Assembly (NCBI GenBank): GCA_017051695.1 | Contig: JAFIDK010000008.1 | Location: 62,001-126,000, forward strand | Reading direction: 5' to 3' | Length of the DNA: 64,000 nucleotides | DNA from: Algoriphagus aestuarii | GTDB taxonomy: Bacteria > Bacteroidota > Bacteroidia > Cytophagales > Cyclobacteriaceae | Part shown: in pieces, positions 53,105 to 62,221 of the stretch | Position numbering within the stretch: the first letter of the stretch is position 1 | How the letters are laid out: every line of letters starts with the position of its first letter | Notes under the pieces: generated by a model | Seen by the model: the letters and a program-made list of their open reading frames with translations, nothing else | Told to the model about the DNA's origin: nothing | Database searches by the model: none | Position numbers and translations under genes: made by a program

Positions 53105-55627
53105 TTAATTTCCTCTCAATATCTCCATCGGAGGTTGGATGATGATTTTCCTTCCATTCAGCCATCCCAAAATTATTGTCAACGCTGTAATCGCCAGATA
53201 CAAGTAAAGCGCCTCTAACCATGCTCCCCTAAAAGGAATATTGAATAGAAATTCGCTTAATAAATAGGTTGCCAAGAAGGATAAAATGATCCCCGATAAA
53301 GAGGCCAAGCTTCCCAGAAAGAAATATTCCAATGTATTTATTTTGCTGACAATGGCAGAATTCGCTCCTAAAGTCCGGAGCAAAATACTTTCCCGCATTC
53401 GCTGGTATTTGGAAATAATCAGAGAACTAATTAAAACCAGAACCCCAGTAGCGATACTAAAAAAGGCCATAAACTGGATTACGAAGCTGATTTTACCAAG
53501 AATTTCTTCTAAAGTTGCCACGATCGTACCCAGATTGATAATGGAGATGTTCGGAAAAGTCCTTACGATATCAGCCTGCACATCAGCCGCCTCTCTGTCA
53601 TTTTTAGTTTTGGTAATCAGCACGTGAAATTTTGGGGCTTGCTCCAAAACCCCTGTAGGGAACAAAACCAGAAAATTCGTAGAAACCTGATTGAATTTCA
53701 CATCACGGAAGCTACCAATATAGGTTTTGATTGGCCTTCCCTGCACGTTAAACTCTATTTCATCTCCGATTTTCAATCTATTCCCTTCTGCAAATCCCTT
53801 TTCAAAACTCACAAACACAGAATCGCCTCTTGCCCCCATCGGAATCAATTCTCCATCAGTCAATGTTTCCGAATCGATCAAAGTATCCCGATATGTCACA
53901 CGAAATTCCCGGTTATAAATCCATCTAGAGTAATCCTCTTCATCCGGAAGTTCTTCATTGGCTTGTTTATCTATGCCATTGATCGAGTTTAACTGCATCG
54001 TCACAATTGCCACTTCTTGCATTATCGGCAAATCTCTCGACTTTACTTTCTCTTTGACATCTTCAAGTTGCGCTGTCTGAATATCAAACATCAGCATATT
54101 AGGCTGATCTTCTTTATCTGCAAACCTCGCTTCTTCAAGCAATTGATTCTGAAGAAAAAAGAGCGTAGAAATCATCGCTGTTCCCAATCCAATGGTGGCT
54201 ATCAAAGAGACAGTCTGGTTATTTGGCCGATACAGGTTTGCCAATGACTGGCGCAGCGGATAAGAAAATGACAAAGGAAGAAACTTCCGTACTGCCCAGA
54301 TGATACCTTGGGCAATTCCCCATAAAATACCAAAAGCAAATACAACAAATGCGGTAAAGCCAAAAGCAAACATCACATCATCTAAGAGGTAAAAACTAAA
54401 ACCCCAAATGAAAGTGAGGATTGCCAAAATAACCAACCACCGAAGTGGATCTTTTAACAAAGTGGTGTCAGCTGTTTCGGGTCTCAAAGTAGCCATTGGT
54501 GATACATTTCTCACTTTTAGCAAAGGTAAAAGCGCAAACAACACCGAAACGAATAAGCCAGTAATGACACCAAAACCTACAGAGAGCCATGAAATCCCAA
54601 AACTTACCTCCACCGGAAGAAAATCAGAGAAAACAGCAGGTAGTACGTATTGCAAGAGGGTACCTAAGAAAGCTCCTAAAACCGCCCCTACCAGTCCCAT
54701 GATTTTGATTTCGGTAAGGTAAATCAACAAAACATCCCGGGAAGAAATTCCAAGGCATCTCAAGACTGCCACCGAAGCAAGCTTTTCCTTTACAAAGACA
54801 TTGACCGCACTTGCAACGCCTACACATCCCAAAAGCAAGGCAATAAATGCCACTAAACTCAAAAAATTGGACATGTTCGCAAAGGACCGTCCCGTAGAAC
54901 GTTTTTGATCTTCTACGGTATCCGCATCTACCCGGTCTATCTCCCACTGGTCTTCAAATGGCTTTATCAACTCGTCCACATTCGTGGCAGGAGCAAACTG
55001 GTAATACCGGCTATAATTCACCCGGCTTCCATACTGGACAAGCCCTGTTTCTTCCAGGTATTCCATTGGTATATAAACTGCCGGTGCCACAGTCGCAGTA
55101 ATTCCCGTTTGGCCCGGAACAGCTTGAAGTTCACCGGCAACAGTAAATTCCACCATTCCGACTTTAATCTGATCTCCCACCTCTGCTCCAAACTGAGCTA
55201 AAAGTGCTTTTTCCACCAAGGCTTTTTTTCCTCCACTTCGAAAATCTGCATCTCCGGAAACAGGAATAGTTTCTAAAAAACCATAAAATGGAAAAGCGCC
55301 TTCCAAAGCACGAACTTGAGTCAATCGACTTGCTCCGGTTTTGGGATAAGCGACCATAGAAGCAAAGTTTACTTCGGAGGCAGTTTCTATCGCAATGGAA
55401 TCCACAGGTTGATCACCCAGTGGCTGATTGTTTTCCAAAACCAAATCTGCACCAAGCAACTCCTTGGCCTGATTATCAATATCATTTGTCAGGTTTTCAC
55501 CAAAACTGCTGATCGCTACCAATGCAGCAATCCCTACTACAATGGAGCTGACAAAGAGTAATAGTCTGGAGATGTTTTTCCTGAAATCCCGGAAAGCCAT
55601 CTTAATAATCCATCCAAAATCAGGCAT
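53105..55627 (-). CDS. ABC transporter permease, FtsX/YbbP type
   Basis: Large permease of 840 residues with two MacB/FtsX-like permease blocks, each with a long periplasmic domain. It opens with MAFRDFRKNISRLLLFVSSIVVGIAAL (key part FRDFRKNISRLLLF) and has membrane segments at about 20-40, then near 250-385, 400-450 and 720-830. Its length and four-plus-four segment pattern match YbbP of E. coli. The start overlaps the ATPase stop by 8 bases. It is the partner of the YbbA-like ATPase. The exported compound is unknown. Confidence 0.9.
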   Translation of the reverse strand: MPDFGWIIKMAFRDFRKNISRLLLFVSSIVVGIAALVAISSFGENLTNDIDNQAKELLGADLVLENNQPLGDQPVDSIAIETASEVNFASMVAYPKTGASRLTQVRALEGAFPFYGFLETIPVSGDADFRSGGKKALVEKALLAQFGAEVGDQIKVGMVEFTVAGELQAVPGQTGITATVAPAVYIPMEYLEETGLVQYGSRVNYSRYYQFAPATNVDELIKPFEDQWEIDRVDADTVEDQKRSTGRSFANMSNFLSLVAFIALLLGCVGVASAVNVFVKEKLASVAVLRCLGISSRDVLLIYLTEIKIMGLVGAVLGAFLGTLLQYVLPAVFSDFLPVEVSFGISWLSVGFGVITGLFVSVLFALLPLLKVRNVSPMATLRPETADTTLLKDPLRWLVILAILTFIWGFSFYLLDDVMFAFGFTAFVVFAFGILWGIAQGIIWAVRKFLPLSFSYPLRQSLANLYRPNNQTVSLIATIGLGTAMISTLFFLQNQLLEEARFADKEDQPNMLMFDIQTAQLEDVKEKVKSRDLPIMQEVAIVTMQLNSINGIDKQANEELPDEEDYSRWIYNREFRVTYRDTLIDSETLTDGELIPMGARGDSVFVSFEKGFAEGNRLKIGDEIEFNVQGRPIKTYIGSFRDVKFNQVSTNFLVLFPTGVLEQAPKFHVLITKTKNDREAADVQADIVRTFPNISIINLGTIVATLEEILGKISFVIQFMAFFSIATGVLVLISSLIISKYQRMRESILLRTLGANSAIVSKINTLEYFFLGSLASLSGIILSFLATYLLSEFLFNIPFRGAWLEALYLYLAITALTIILGWLNGRKIIIQPPMEILRGN

Positions 55628-56297
55628 GTTCCCCCTCCTGTATTTTACCTCCTTTGATATGAATGATTCGCTGGGTTTTGGCTGCTAACTCCAGGTCATG
55701 AGTCACCAAAACCAAAGTGGTGCCTTGTTCTTTATTTAGGTCAAAAATCAATTTTTCAATCATTTCTCCAGTTTCCGTATCTAAATTTCCCGTTGGTTCA
55801 TCTGCAAAAAGAATTTTAGGCTCATTGGCAAATGCCCTGGCGATAGAAACACGTTGTTGCTCGCCACCGGAAAGCTGAGTCGGATAGTGTGTAGCACGGT
55901 CACCCAAACCTACTTTGTTTAGAAGATCTTGGGCTTTGGTGCGTGCATCTTTTCTTTTTTTCAGCTCTAGGGGGACCATGACATTTTCCAAAGCAGTCAA
56001 AGTTGGTAGCAATTGAAAATTCTGAAAAATAAATCCTACATGTTGGTTTCGGACTGCTGCTCTCTGGTCTTCATTCATGGATTGCAGATTTTCACCATTA
56101 AGACTCACATGGCCGGTACTTGCGGAATCCAAACCTGCGCAGAGTCCAAGCAACGTCGTCTTGCCACTACCTGAAGGTCCCACGATGGAGATAATTTCTC
56201 CGGCAAGTATATCAAAATTAACTTCGTCTAGGACAGTCAGTTTTCTGCTGCCGCTTTGGTAAACCTTGCTCAGGTTTGAAACTGATAAAATATTCAT
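55620..56297 (-). CDS. ybbA: ABC transporter ATP-binding protein, YbbA/LolD type
   Basis: ATPase of 225 residues. The start at 56297 opens MNILSVSNLSKVYQSG, the proper beginning. A frame that starts at 56408 adds 37 residues with no match. Walker A is GPSGSGKTT (40-48), signature LSGGEQQRVS near 140, Walker B ILFADEPTGNLD near 160, and H-loop TLVLVTHDLE near 198. The overlapping downstream permease and the divergent TesA-like gene reproduce the ybbA/ybbP/tesA group of E. coli. Confidence 0.94.
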   Translation of the reverse strand: MNILSVSNLSKVYQSGSRKLTVLDEVNFDILAGEIISIVGPSGSGKTTLLGLCAGLDSASTGHVSLNGENLQSMNEDQRAAVRNQHVGFIFQNFQLLPTLTALENVMVPLELKKRKDARTKAQDLLNKVGLGDRATHYPTQLSGGEQQRVSIARAFANEPKILFADEPTGNLDTETGEMIEKLIFDLNKEQGTTLVLVTHDLELAAKTQRIIHIKGGKIQEGEHA

Positions 56298-56532
56298 AGG
56301 TGAAAACAAGAGAGTGAAGGGTTGAGCTAAAAGATAACGGATAACCCTCTGAATAGTTGGTGGAAGATAGCAATCAAGGCCTAATTCAACAAATAAGACT
56401 AGATCCACTTGATAAATGGGTCAATTTTCAACTGATCAAGCCCATTTTTATAAGGTAATTCAGAATAATCGAACCTTTTGGCTTAAAATTCCTTTTCGGT
56501 ATATAGTTTTACATACCAATTTCCTGATCTCT

Positions 56533-57219
56533 ATGAACCTCCAATTAAAAGGCATAAAACTTTTTACGGCAATTTTATTCTCAGTGGCCATCGCCATTTC
56601 TTGCTCCGAGAAAAAACCAGAGCAAGCTCAAGTGCAAGCGACCACTGAATTGAAAGATGAAAAAGAGGACCAAAAAATCATTTTATTTTTTGGCAATAGT
56701 CTGACAGCTGGGTACGGAATCGAGCAGGATCTCGCTTTTCCTGGCCTTACTCAAGACAGATTAGATAGTCTTGGAAAAAACTACAAAGTAATCAACGGTG
56801 GACTGAGCGGAGAAACAACCGCAGGTGGGTTGAGTCGCTTAGATTGGTTTCTAGAAGATCAACCGGATATTTTTGTCCTGGAACTGGGAGGTAATGATGG
56901 TTTAAGAGGTATTCAGCTCAGTGAGACAAAAAAGAACCTTCTGGCAATTATAGACAAGGTTCAATCAAAATACCCTGAGACTAAGATTATTTTGGCAGGA
57001 ATGCAGATTCCGCCAAACATGGGCCCTGAATATTCTCAGGAGTTTTCTGAAATATATCCCAGCGTAGCCGATGAGAAAAACGTCACACTTATTCCTTTTT
57101 TACTTGAAAACGTGGGAGGTATCAAAGAATTAAACCTTCCTGACGGAATCCACCCAACCGAAGAAGGACATAAGATCGTTTTTGAAAATGTATGGAAATA
57201 CCTCAAGGAGGAAGTGTGA
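56533..57219 (+). CDS. tesA: GDSL/SGNH hydrolase, TesA-like lipoprotein
   Basis: Exported esterase of 228 residues, using the start at 56533 that gives the lipoprotein signal MNLQLKGIKLFTAILFSVAI with lipid Cys at residue 24. The SGNH set is complete: block I LFFGNSLTAGYG with S56 (G-N-S-L form of GDSL), block II NGGLSGETTAGG, block III LELGGNDGLRG and block V LPDGIHPTEEGH with the Asp and His. It hydrolyses lipid or aryl esters. It is divergent from the ybbA-like gene. E. coli TesA is periplasmic and soluble, and here it is a lipoprotein. Confidence 0.92.
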   Translation: MNLQLKGIKLFTAILFSVAIAISCSEKKPEQAQVQATTELKDEKEDQKIILFFGNSLTAGYGIEQDLAFPGLTQDRLDSLGKNYKVINGGLSGETTAGGLSRLDWFLEDQPDIFVLELGGNDGLRGIQLSETKKNLLAIIDKVQSKYPETKIILAGMQIPPNMGPEYSQEFSEIYPSVADEKNVTLIPFLLENVGGIKELNLPDGIHPTEEGHKIVFENVWKYLKEEV

Positions 57220-57347
57220 TAAAATTCCGTCTTCAAAAGTTCAATCATTTTCACCGTTTATTGAAAAATTGACTCCCATAAGAAGCTGATAATTTCATTT
57301 TAGAAAAAATTGAAGTAATTTTTAAACTTCATTAAAAAATTTCAAAA

Positions 57348-59090
57348 ATGAGTTTTCAGATAAAATCATCCGGGGACAGCTATGATGTCATCATCGTGGG
57401 ATCAGGTGCCGGAGGAGGAATGGCCTCCAAAATTCTTTCTGAGGCTGGTTTATCCGTAGCAGTAGTGGAAGCGGGGGGAGATTTTGACCCAGCAAAAGAC
57501 GAAGATCGGACTCAGCTTCGACCACCTTGGGAATCTCCAAGAAGAGGTGCCGGAACCCGAATAAGACCTTTCGGTGACTTCGATGCGGCCATTGGAGGCT
57601 GGGATATCGAAGGAGAACCCTATACCAGAAAGAACGGAACCAAATTTGACTGGTTTAGATCCAGAATGGTCGGAGGTAGAACCAACCACTGGGGTAGAAT
57701 TTCTCTTCGTTTCGGACCAAATGACTTTAAAAGAGCAAGTATCGATGGATTGGGAGATGACTGGCCTATCGGATACGATGATCTGAAACCATATTATGAC
57801 AAAGTAGATAAGCTGATCGGGGTTTTCGGGTCCAAAGAAGGCATCTACAATGAACCGGATGGATTTTTCTTGCCTCCTCCGAAACCAAGACTTCACGAGC
57901 TTTTCCTTAAAAAAGGAGCTGATAAAGCAGGAATGCCGATGATCCCTGGCAGACTTTCCATGCTGACCCGCCCGATCAATAACGAACGGGGTGTTTGCTT
58001 CTTCTGTGCTCAATGTAACAGAGCCTGTCAGGTGTATGCTGATTTTTCAGCGGGGACCTGCCTGGTTCACCCAGCTATGAAAAAGGGGAAAGTGGATCTC
58101 TACACCCACTCCATGGTGAGAAAAGTAACGACAGACGACAGAGGAAAAGCTACAGGCGTATCTTTTGTGAGCAAAGTGGATATGAAAGAATACAAGTTGA
58201 AATCCAGAGTAGTAGTGCTTGGTGCCTCTGCTTGTGAATCAGCTCGTATTATGATGAATTCCAAGTCCAAAACTCATCCTAATGGAATCGGTGGAGATTC
58301 AGGAGCTTTGGGACGTTACCTACATGATTCCACAGGAGCAGACAGAATGGGAATTCTTCCGGATCTTATCGATAGAGAACGTTACAACGAAGACGGCGTG
58401 GGCGGTATGCATATGTATACACCTTGGTGGTTGGATAATAAAAAACTGGATTTCGCCAGAGGTTACCACATCGAATATTGGGGTGGAATGGGTCAGCCTT
58501 CCTATGGTGCAGGAGGCGGCATGGATACCATGAGAAAATTCATCAAAGATGAGTTTGGCAACCCAAGTCCGAATGGTGGCTATGGCGAAGGTCTGAAAAA
58601 AGACGTGAGAAGAATCTATGGATCTACTCTGGGTATGTCTGGTCGAGGAGAAAGCGTACCACGCTATGAGAACTATTGCGAAATCGATCCAAATACTGTC
58701 GATAAATACGGTATTCCTGTTTTACGATTCAATTACAACTGGACTGATCAGGAATTGAAGCAGGCAAAACATATGCATGACACCTTTGAGGAAATCCTGA
58801 CAAATGCAGGGGCGATACTCTTAGGTTCCAAACCAGGTCCTGAATCTCAGTATGGCCTTCATGCTCCAGGTAGAATCATTCACGAAGTTGGGACGACCAG
58901 AATGGGCAAAAGTGCTAAAGGATCTGTGGTTAATTCCAATTGCCAGGCACATGATTGCGACAATCTGTTTGTGGTAGATGCAGGTCCATTTGTTTCCCAA
59001 GCGGATAAAAATCCAACTTGGACCATACTTGCGCTAAGCTGGAGAACTTCAGATTACATCGTGGATCAATTGAAACAAAAAAACATTTAA
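57348..59090 (+). CDS. GMC-family oxidoreductase
   Basis: Flavoprotein of 580 residues. The FAD opening is IIVGSGAGGGMASKILSEAG (key part VGSGAGGGMA, near 17-26). The C-terminal end has TTRMGKSAKGSVVN, NLFVVDAGPFVSQADKNPTWTILALSWRTSDYIV (key part NPTWTILALSWR), where the GMC catalytic His/Asn region is expected. Such enzymes oxidise sugars or alcohols in the periplasm. The next gene encodes its gluconate-dehydrogenase subunit 3 partner, 3 bases away. Confidence 0.93.
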   Translation: MSFQIKSSGDSYDVIIVGSGAGGGMASKILSEAGLSVAVVEAGGDFDPAKDEDRTQLRPPWESPRRGAGTRIRPFGDFDAAIGGWDIEGEPYTRKNGTKFDWFRSRMVGGRTNHWGRISLRFGPNDFKRASIDGLGDDWPIGYDDLKPYYDKVDKLIGVFGSKEGIYNEPDGFFLPPPKPRLHELFLKKGADKAGMPMIPGRLSMLTRPINNERGVCFFCAQCNRACQVYADFSAGTCLVHPAMKKGKVDLYTHSMVRKVTTDDRGKATGVSFVSKVDMKEYKLKSRVVVLGASACESARIMMNSKSKTHPNGIGGDSGALGRYLHDSTGADRMGILPDLIDRERYNEDGVGGMHMYTPWWLDNKKLDFARGYHIEYWGGMGQPSYGAGGGMDTMRKFIKDEFGNPSPNGGYGEGLKKDVRRIYGSTLGMSGRGESVPRYENYCEIDPNTVDKYGIPVLRFNYNWTDQELKQAKHMHDTFEEILTNAGAILLGSKPGPESQYGLHAPGRIIHEVGTTRMGKSAKGSVVNSNCQAHDCDNLFVVDAGPFVSQADKNPTWTILALSWRTSDYIVDQLKQKNI

Positions 59091-59093
59091 GCC

Positions 59094-59801
59094 ATGAACA
59101 GAAGAGAAAACCTAAAATTGCTCTTTACCGGCTCGGTTGGTACTGGATTGATGTTAGCTGGATGCTCTCCTGAAGAGCAAAAGCTGCCGGCAACTGCAGT
59201 ATTTTCCGGTGGTACAAAAGGATACAGAACAGACGAAGAACGAAAAAGAGATCAAGAATTGCTTTCTGAAACGTTTTTCACTGAAGAAGAAATCAAAAAA
59301 CTCAATATCCTAGTAGATATCATTATGCCAAAAGATTCCGAATCACCATCGGCTACTGAAGTAGGTGTTCCGGAATTTATGGAATTCATCATGAAAGATA
59401 TGCCATATAACCAGACTCCGATGCGGGGTGGTTTGATGTGGCTGGATTATGAGGCAGATGAAAAGTTCGGCAAGCCATTTTTGGAATTATCAAATGATCA
59501 AGTGATTGAGATCGTGGAGTTGGTAGCTTGGCCAGATAAAGCTACTCCTGAATATGAAGGGGCTGTCAAATGGTTTAACATGCTGAGGAACCTAACCTGC
59601 TCAGGATATTTCTCTACTGAGGCTGGTTGGAAATACATGGGCTACAAGGGAAACACCCCGAATGTCTGGGATGGTGTACCTCAGGAAGTCATGGACAAAC
59701 ATGGATTTGCATTGCCAGAAAAATATGTTCCGATCTATTTAAAACCCGAGGACAGAGGAGTCGTCGCCCAATGGGACGATGAAGGAAACCTTATCGGTTA
59801 A
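59094..59801 (+). CDS. Gluconate 2-dehydrogenase subunit 3 family protein
   Basis: Protein of 235 residues, companion of the GMC oxidoreductase. The N-terminus MNRRENLKLLFTGSVGTGLM followed by LAGC has a twin-arginine-like pair and a lipoprotein Cys near residue 24. A domain from about 55 with ILVDIIMPKDSESPSATEVGV and DMPYNQTPMRGGLMWLDYEADEKFGKPF is the subunit 3 signature. It may help mature the flavoprotein or tether it. It starts 3 bases after the GMC stop and ends at a terminator. Confidence 0.9.
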   Translation: MNRRENLKLLFTGSVGTGLMLAGCSPEEQKLPATAVFSGGTKGYRTDEERKRDQELLSETFFTEEEIKKLNILVDIIMPKDSESPSATEVGVPEFMEFIMKDMPYNQTPMRGGLMWLDYEADEKFGKPFLELSNDQVIEIVELVAWPDKATPEYEGAVKWFNMLRNLTCSGYFSTEAGWKYMGYKGNTPNVWDGVPQEVMDKHGFALPEKYVPIYLKPEDRGVVAQWDDEGNLIG

Positions 59802-59807
59802 TATACT

Positions 59808-59841
59808 TAAAACTCAGTCTTTCGGGCTGAGTTTTTTTTGT
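59808..59841 (+). terminator. Terminator after the GMC operon
   Basis: Stem AAACTCAG (59810-59817) and CTGAGTTT (59827-59834) with loop TCTTTCGGG, followed by TTTTTTG. It separates the GMC operon from the lipoprotein operon. Confidence 0.85.
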
Positions 59842-59894
59842 GCTTGGAATTTTAACTATTATCTTAATACCTCATACTTTAATCCTTATTTTTC

Positions 59895-61088
59895 ATGAAA
59901 TCCTATTTTTCAAGTTTCTTCTGTCTTTCTTTAGGCATTGCTTTCAGCGCTTGTTCAAAAAAACCTGATACTTACTCAGAAGCGAAAAAAGAATATACCT
60001 GGGCTGTAGTAGACTCATTGGACCTTAATTTTCTTGGAAACCCCATGTTATCGGACGTAAGTCCGGATGGTTCCAAGTTACTTTTTTACGACTCCCCAAG
60101 CTCAAAAATCATTATTACAGATGCAAAGGGACAGATGCTTCATCAGTTTTCGAAAAAAGAAGACACCCCAGATTCCTATGGTTACATGATGGAAAGGCCT
60201 GGTTTTTTTAATCAAAATCAACTGGCAATTTATGGTAGAAATGGCCTTTTCCTTTTTACCTATGAAGGGGAAATGCAGAAAAAAATCCCCCACCCTGAAT
60301 CCATTGGAGCTACAGGCTCTGTCATACATCCTGGTAAATCCACTGAATCCATCACACTTCAAGGTAAAAGATATGTTCTTCCAAAATCCATACGACCTAG
60401 GAATTCCTATCCTGGTGAGCAGGAATTTTATGACACCTACCGGGCATTGGAGTTGGTAGATGTAGATGCAGAAGAAATGACTGAAATAATTCCATTTGAG
60501 CAGGGAAGCCTTTTTTTAAATGGCAAAGGGTATTATCCAAGCGATTACTTCCCTGCGCACGAGGCAAAGGATGAAACCTTGTATTTCGTCCATGGTGGGG
60601 ACCCTCAACTTTATGTCTATCAGCTTAGCCAAAAAGAAGCGAAACTAGACACCATCATTCAATTGGAGATCCCCGGTCTAACTCCTATTGAAGGTAAAGA
60701 TCGCGGGGAATTTCAGAAGGGAACAGTTATGATTTTCGGAGGAACTGCAGCTATCAGGAACATTCATATTTTGGACGATTTCCTTCTTCTGGACTATTAT
60801 GCGGGTATTGACCCTATCAAATCCAAGGAGGCGGAAGCAATTTGGAACGAAGGAAAAGAGGAGGAAGCTAAGGCCATGTATAAAAAAATTGAAGAGGAAA
60901 CTCAAAAAGGGACTTTGGTTTATAGTCTGGAGGATTTAAGTTTTGTCTCCAATGTTCCTCCACCCCCAACTACAGGTGGTAGATCCTATGCCAGTGGCGG
61001 TGGATTTGCTTGGTTCGAAAAACTACCTAACCCGGATGTGGAGGAAGACTTTTTAAGAATTTATAAAATGAAAATGGTCGAAAAATGA
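59895..61088 (+). CDS. Lipoprotein, DUF4221-like (first of three)
   Basis: Lipoprotein of 397 residues with signal MKSYFSSFFCLSLGIAFSAC and lipid Cys at about 20. It begins VVDSLDLNFLGNPMLSDVSPDGSKLLFYDS, the kind of opening (key part DSLDLNFLGN) I recall in DUF4221 proteins of Algoriphagus relatives. Blade-like repeats suggest a beta-propeller. A paralogous phrase, aligned by eye, occurs in the two genes downstream. Its stop overlaps the next start as ATGA. No function is known. Confidence 0.8.
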   Translation: MKSYFSSFFCLSLGIAFSACSKKPDTYSEAKKEYTWAVVDSLDLNFLGNPMLSDVSPDGSKLLFYDSPSSKIIITDAKGQMLHQFSKKEDTPDSYGYMMERPGFFNQNQLAIYGRNGLFLFTYEGEMQKKIPHPESIGATGSVIHPGKSTESITLQGKRYVLPKSIRPRNSYPGEQEFYDTYRALELVDVDAEEMTEIIPFEQGSLFLNGKGYYPSDYFPAHEAKDETLYFVHGGDPQLYVYQLSQKEAKLDTIIQLEIPGLTPIEGKDRGEFQKGTVMIFGGTAAIRNIHILDDFLLLDYYAGIDPIKSKEAEAIWNEGKEEEAKAMYKKIEEETQKGTLVYSLEDLSFVSNVPPPPTTGGRSYASGGGFAWFEKLPNPDVEEDFLRIYKMKMVEK

Positions 61089-62221
61089 ATTACAATCACA
61101 TTTTTAATCTGGCAATCATTCTCACTGTTTTTTCCTGCTCGGCACCTACTAATAAAGAAACCAAATCCATCAGCTCCAATGAATGGGAGCTCGAAGTCTT
61201 AGATTCTATTCAAGTGGATTATTTGGGCACTGTGGATGGAGGAGACTTTCATAATGGAACCGGAGTCATTTTCAATTTCAAAGAAAACAAACTGATTAAA
61301 TTCGATGAAACTGGAAAAATACTTTTTGAGGAATCCTACCCTAAGGAAGGTCCAAGTAAAATTCAATACCCAACACAAATCAAAATCCTGGATGACGGAT
61401 CCGTCATTGCTGCGAGTTTTATGGGATGGCTATATGAGATAAATAAAGATTTGACTTTCGAGAGAGAAATCAAACTTGAATTCCCTACTGAAGCCAAAGA
61501 CGGAGGAGGGTTATTGAAAAACCTAGACGTATGGAATGGAAAAATCATTTCGTACTACCCAGGAAGGGATGGAGCTAATCCATACGACCCACATTTTTTT
61601 AGAGATCATTTCTTATTGGAAAAAATAGATGCAGAAACAGAGACATCGGAACCAATGATAAGAATCCCCAATTCTTCAAGGTATTCCACCGACAAATATT
61701 ATGAGCGTCCATTCCTTCAATTTGTGGTTCTGAAAAACTACTTATACCTAACTTTGGAAAATGAGCCCTTGGTTCATGTGTATGATCTCTCCCAAAACAA
61801 CGAGTATCTTCATACATTCAACTTTGAGCCCACAAAGTTTCTAGATAACGGAGAGCACTCAAAACCCTACGAATATATCTCTTACACAAAAATGAGGGAC
61901 GCAAGTATCGAACAATTTTTCCCAACTGAAGAAGGGATCTTTGTTTTATACACAGAAGGGATATCCGAAGACATCTATCAGCAAAATGATTTAAAAGATC
62001 CTAAAAACTTCCCTATCCACAAGAATTTCCAAAGGCAAATCATCAAAATCATAAATCCAGACTCTACGCTCTCAAATGAAATAGATGTCCCATATTCTAT
62101 AGGCAGGATTTTAAATATCACCTCTCTTTCTAAGCCCTTCTACGCACTTCGGAATGATGAATATATCGGTGAAGAGAAAGAATACATCACTTTTTACAAA
62201 CTTCAATTGAAAAGAAAATGA
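61085..62221 (+). CDS. Lipoprotein, DUF4221-like (second of three)
   Basis: Lipoprotein of 378 residues with signal MNYNHIFNLAIILTVFSC and lipid Cys at about 18. The opening is EVLDSIQVDYLGTVDGGDFHNG (key part DSIQVDYLGT), matching the same place in its neighbours, then blade-like repeats to the end, which closes YITFYKLQLKRK. Coupled by ATGA overlaps on both sides. No function is known. Confidence 0.8.
   Translation: MNYNHIFNLAIILTVFSCSAPTNKETKSISSNEWELEVLDSIQVDYLGTVDGGDFHNGTGVIFNFKENKLIKFDETGKILFEESYPKEGPSKIQYPTQIKILDDGSVIAASFMGWLYEINKDLTFEREIKLEFPTEAKDGGGLLKNLDVWNGKIISYYPGRDGANPYDPHFFRDHFLLEKIDAETETSEPMIRIPNSSRYSTDKYYERPFLQFVVLKNYLYLTLENEPLVHVYDLSQNNEYLHTFNFEPTKFLDNGEHSKPYEYISYTKMRDASIEQFFPTEEGIFVLYTEGISEDIYQQNDLKDPKNFPIHKNFQRQIIKIINPDSTLSNEIDVPYSIGRILNITSLSKPFYALRNDEYIGEEKEYITFYKLQLKRK

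Noticed and set aside
56298-56408. Upstream extension of the YbbA-like ATPase
   Set aside because: It adds 37 residues that do not match ABC ATPases, which begin at MNILSVSNLS.
56698-56709. Missing GDSL motif in the TesA-like protein
   Set aside because: The block I reads GNSL, which keeps the essential Ser of SGNH hydrolases.
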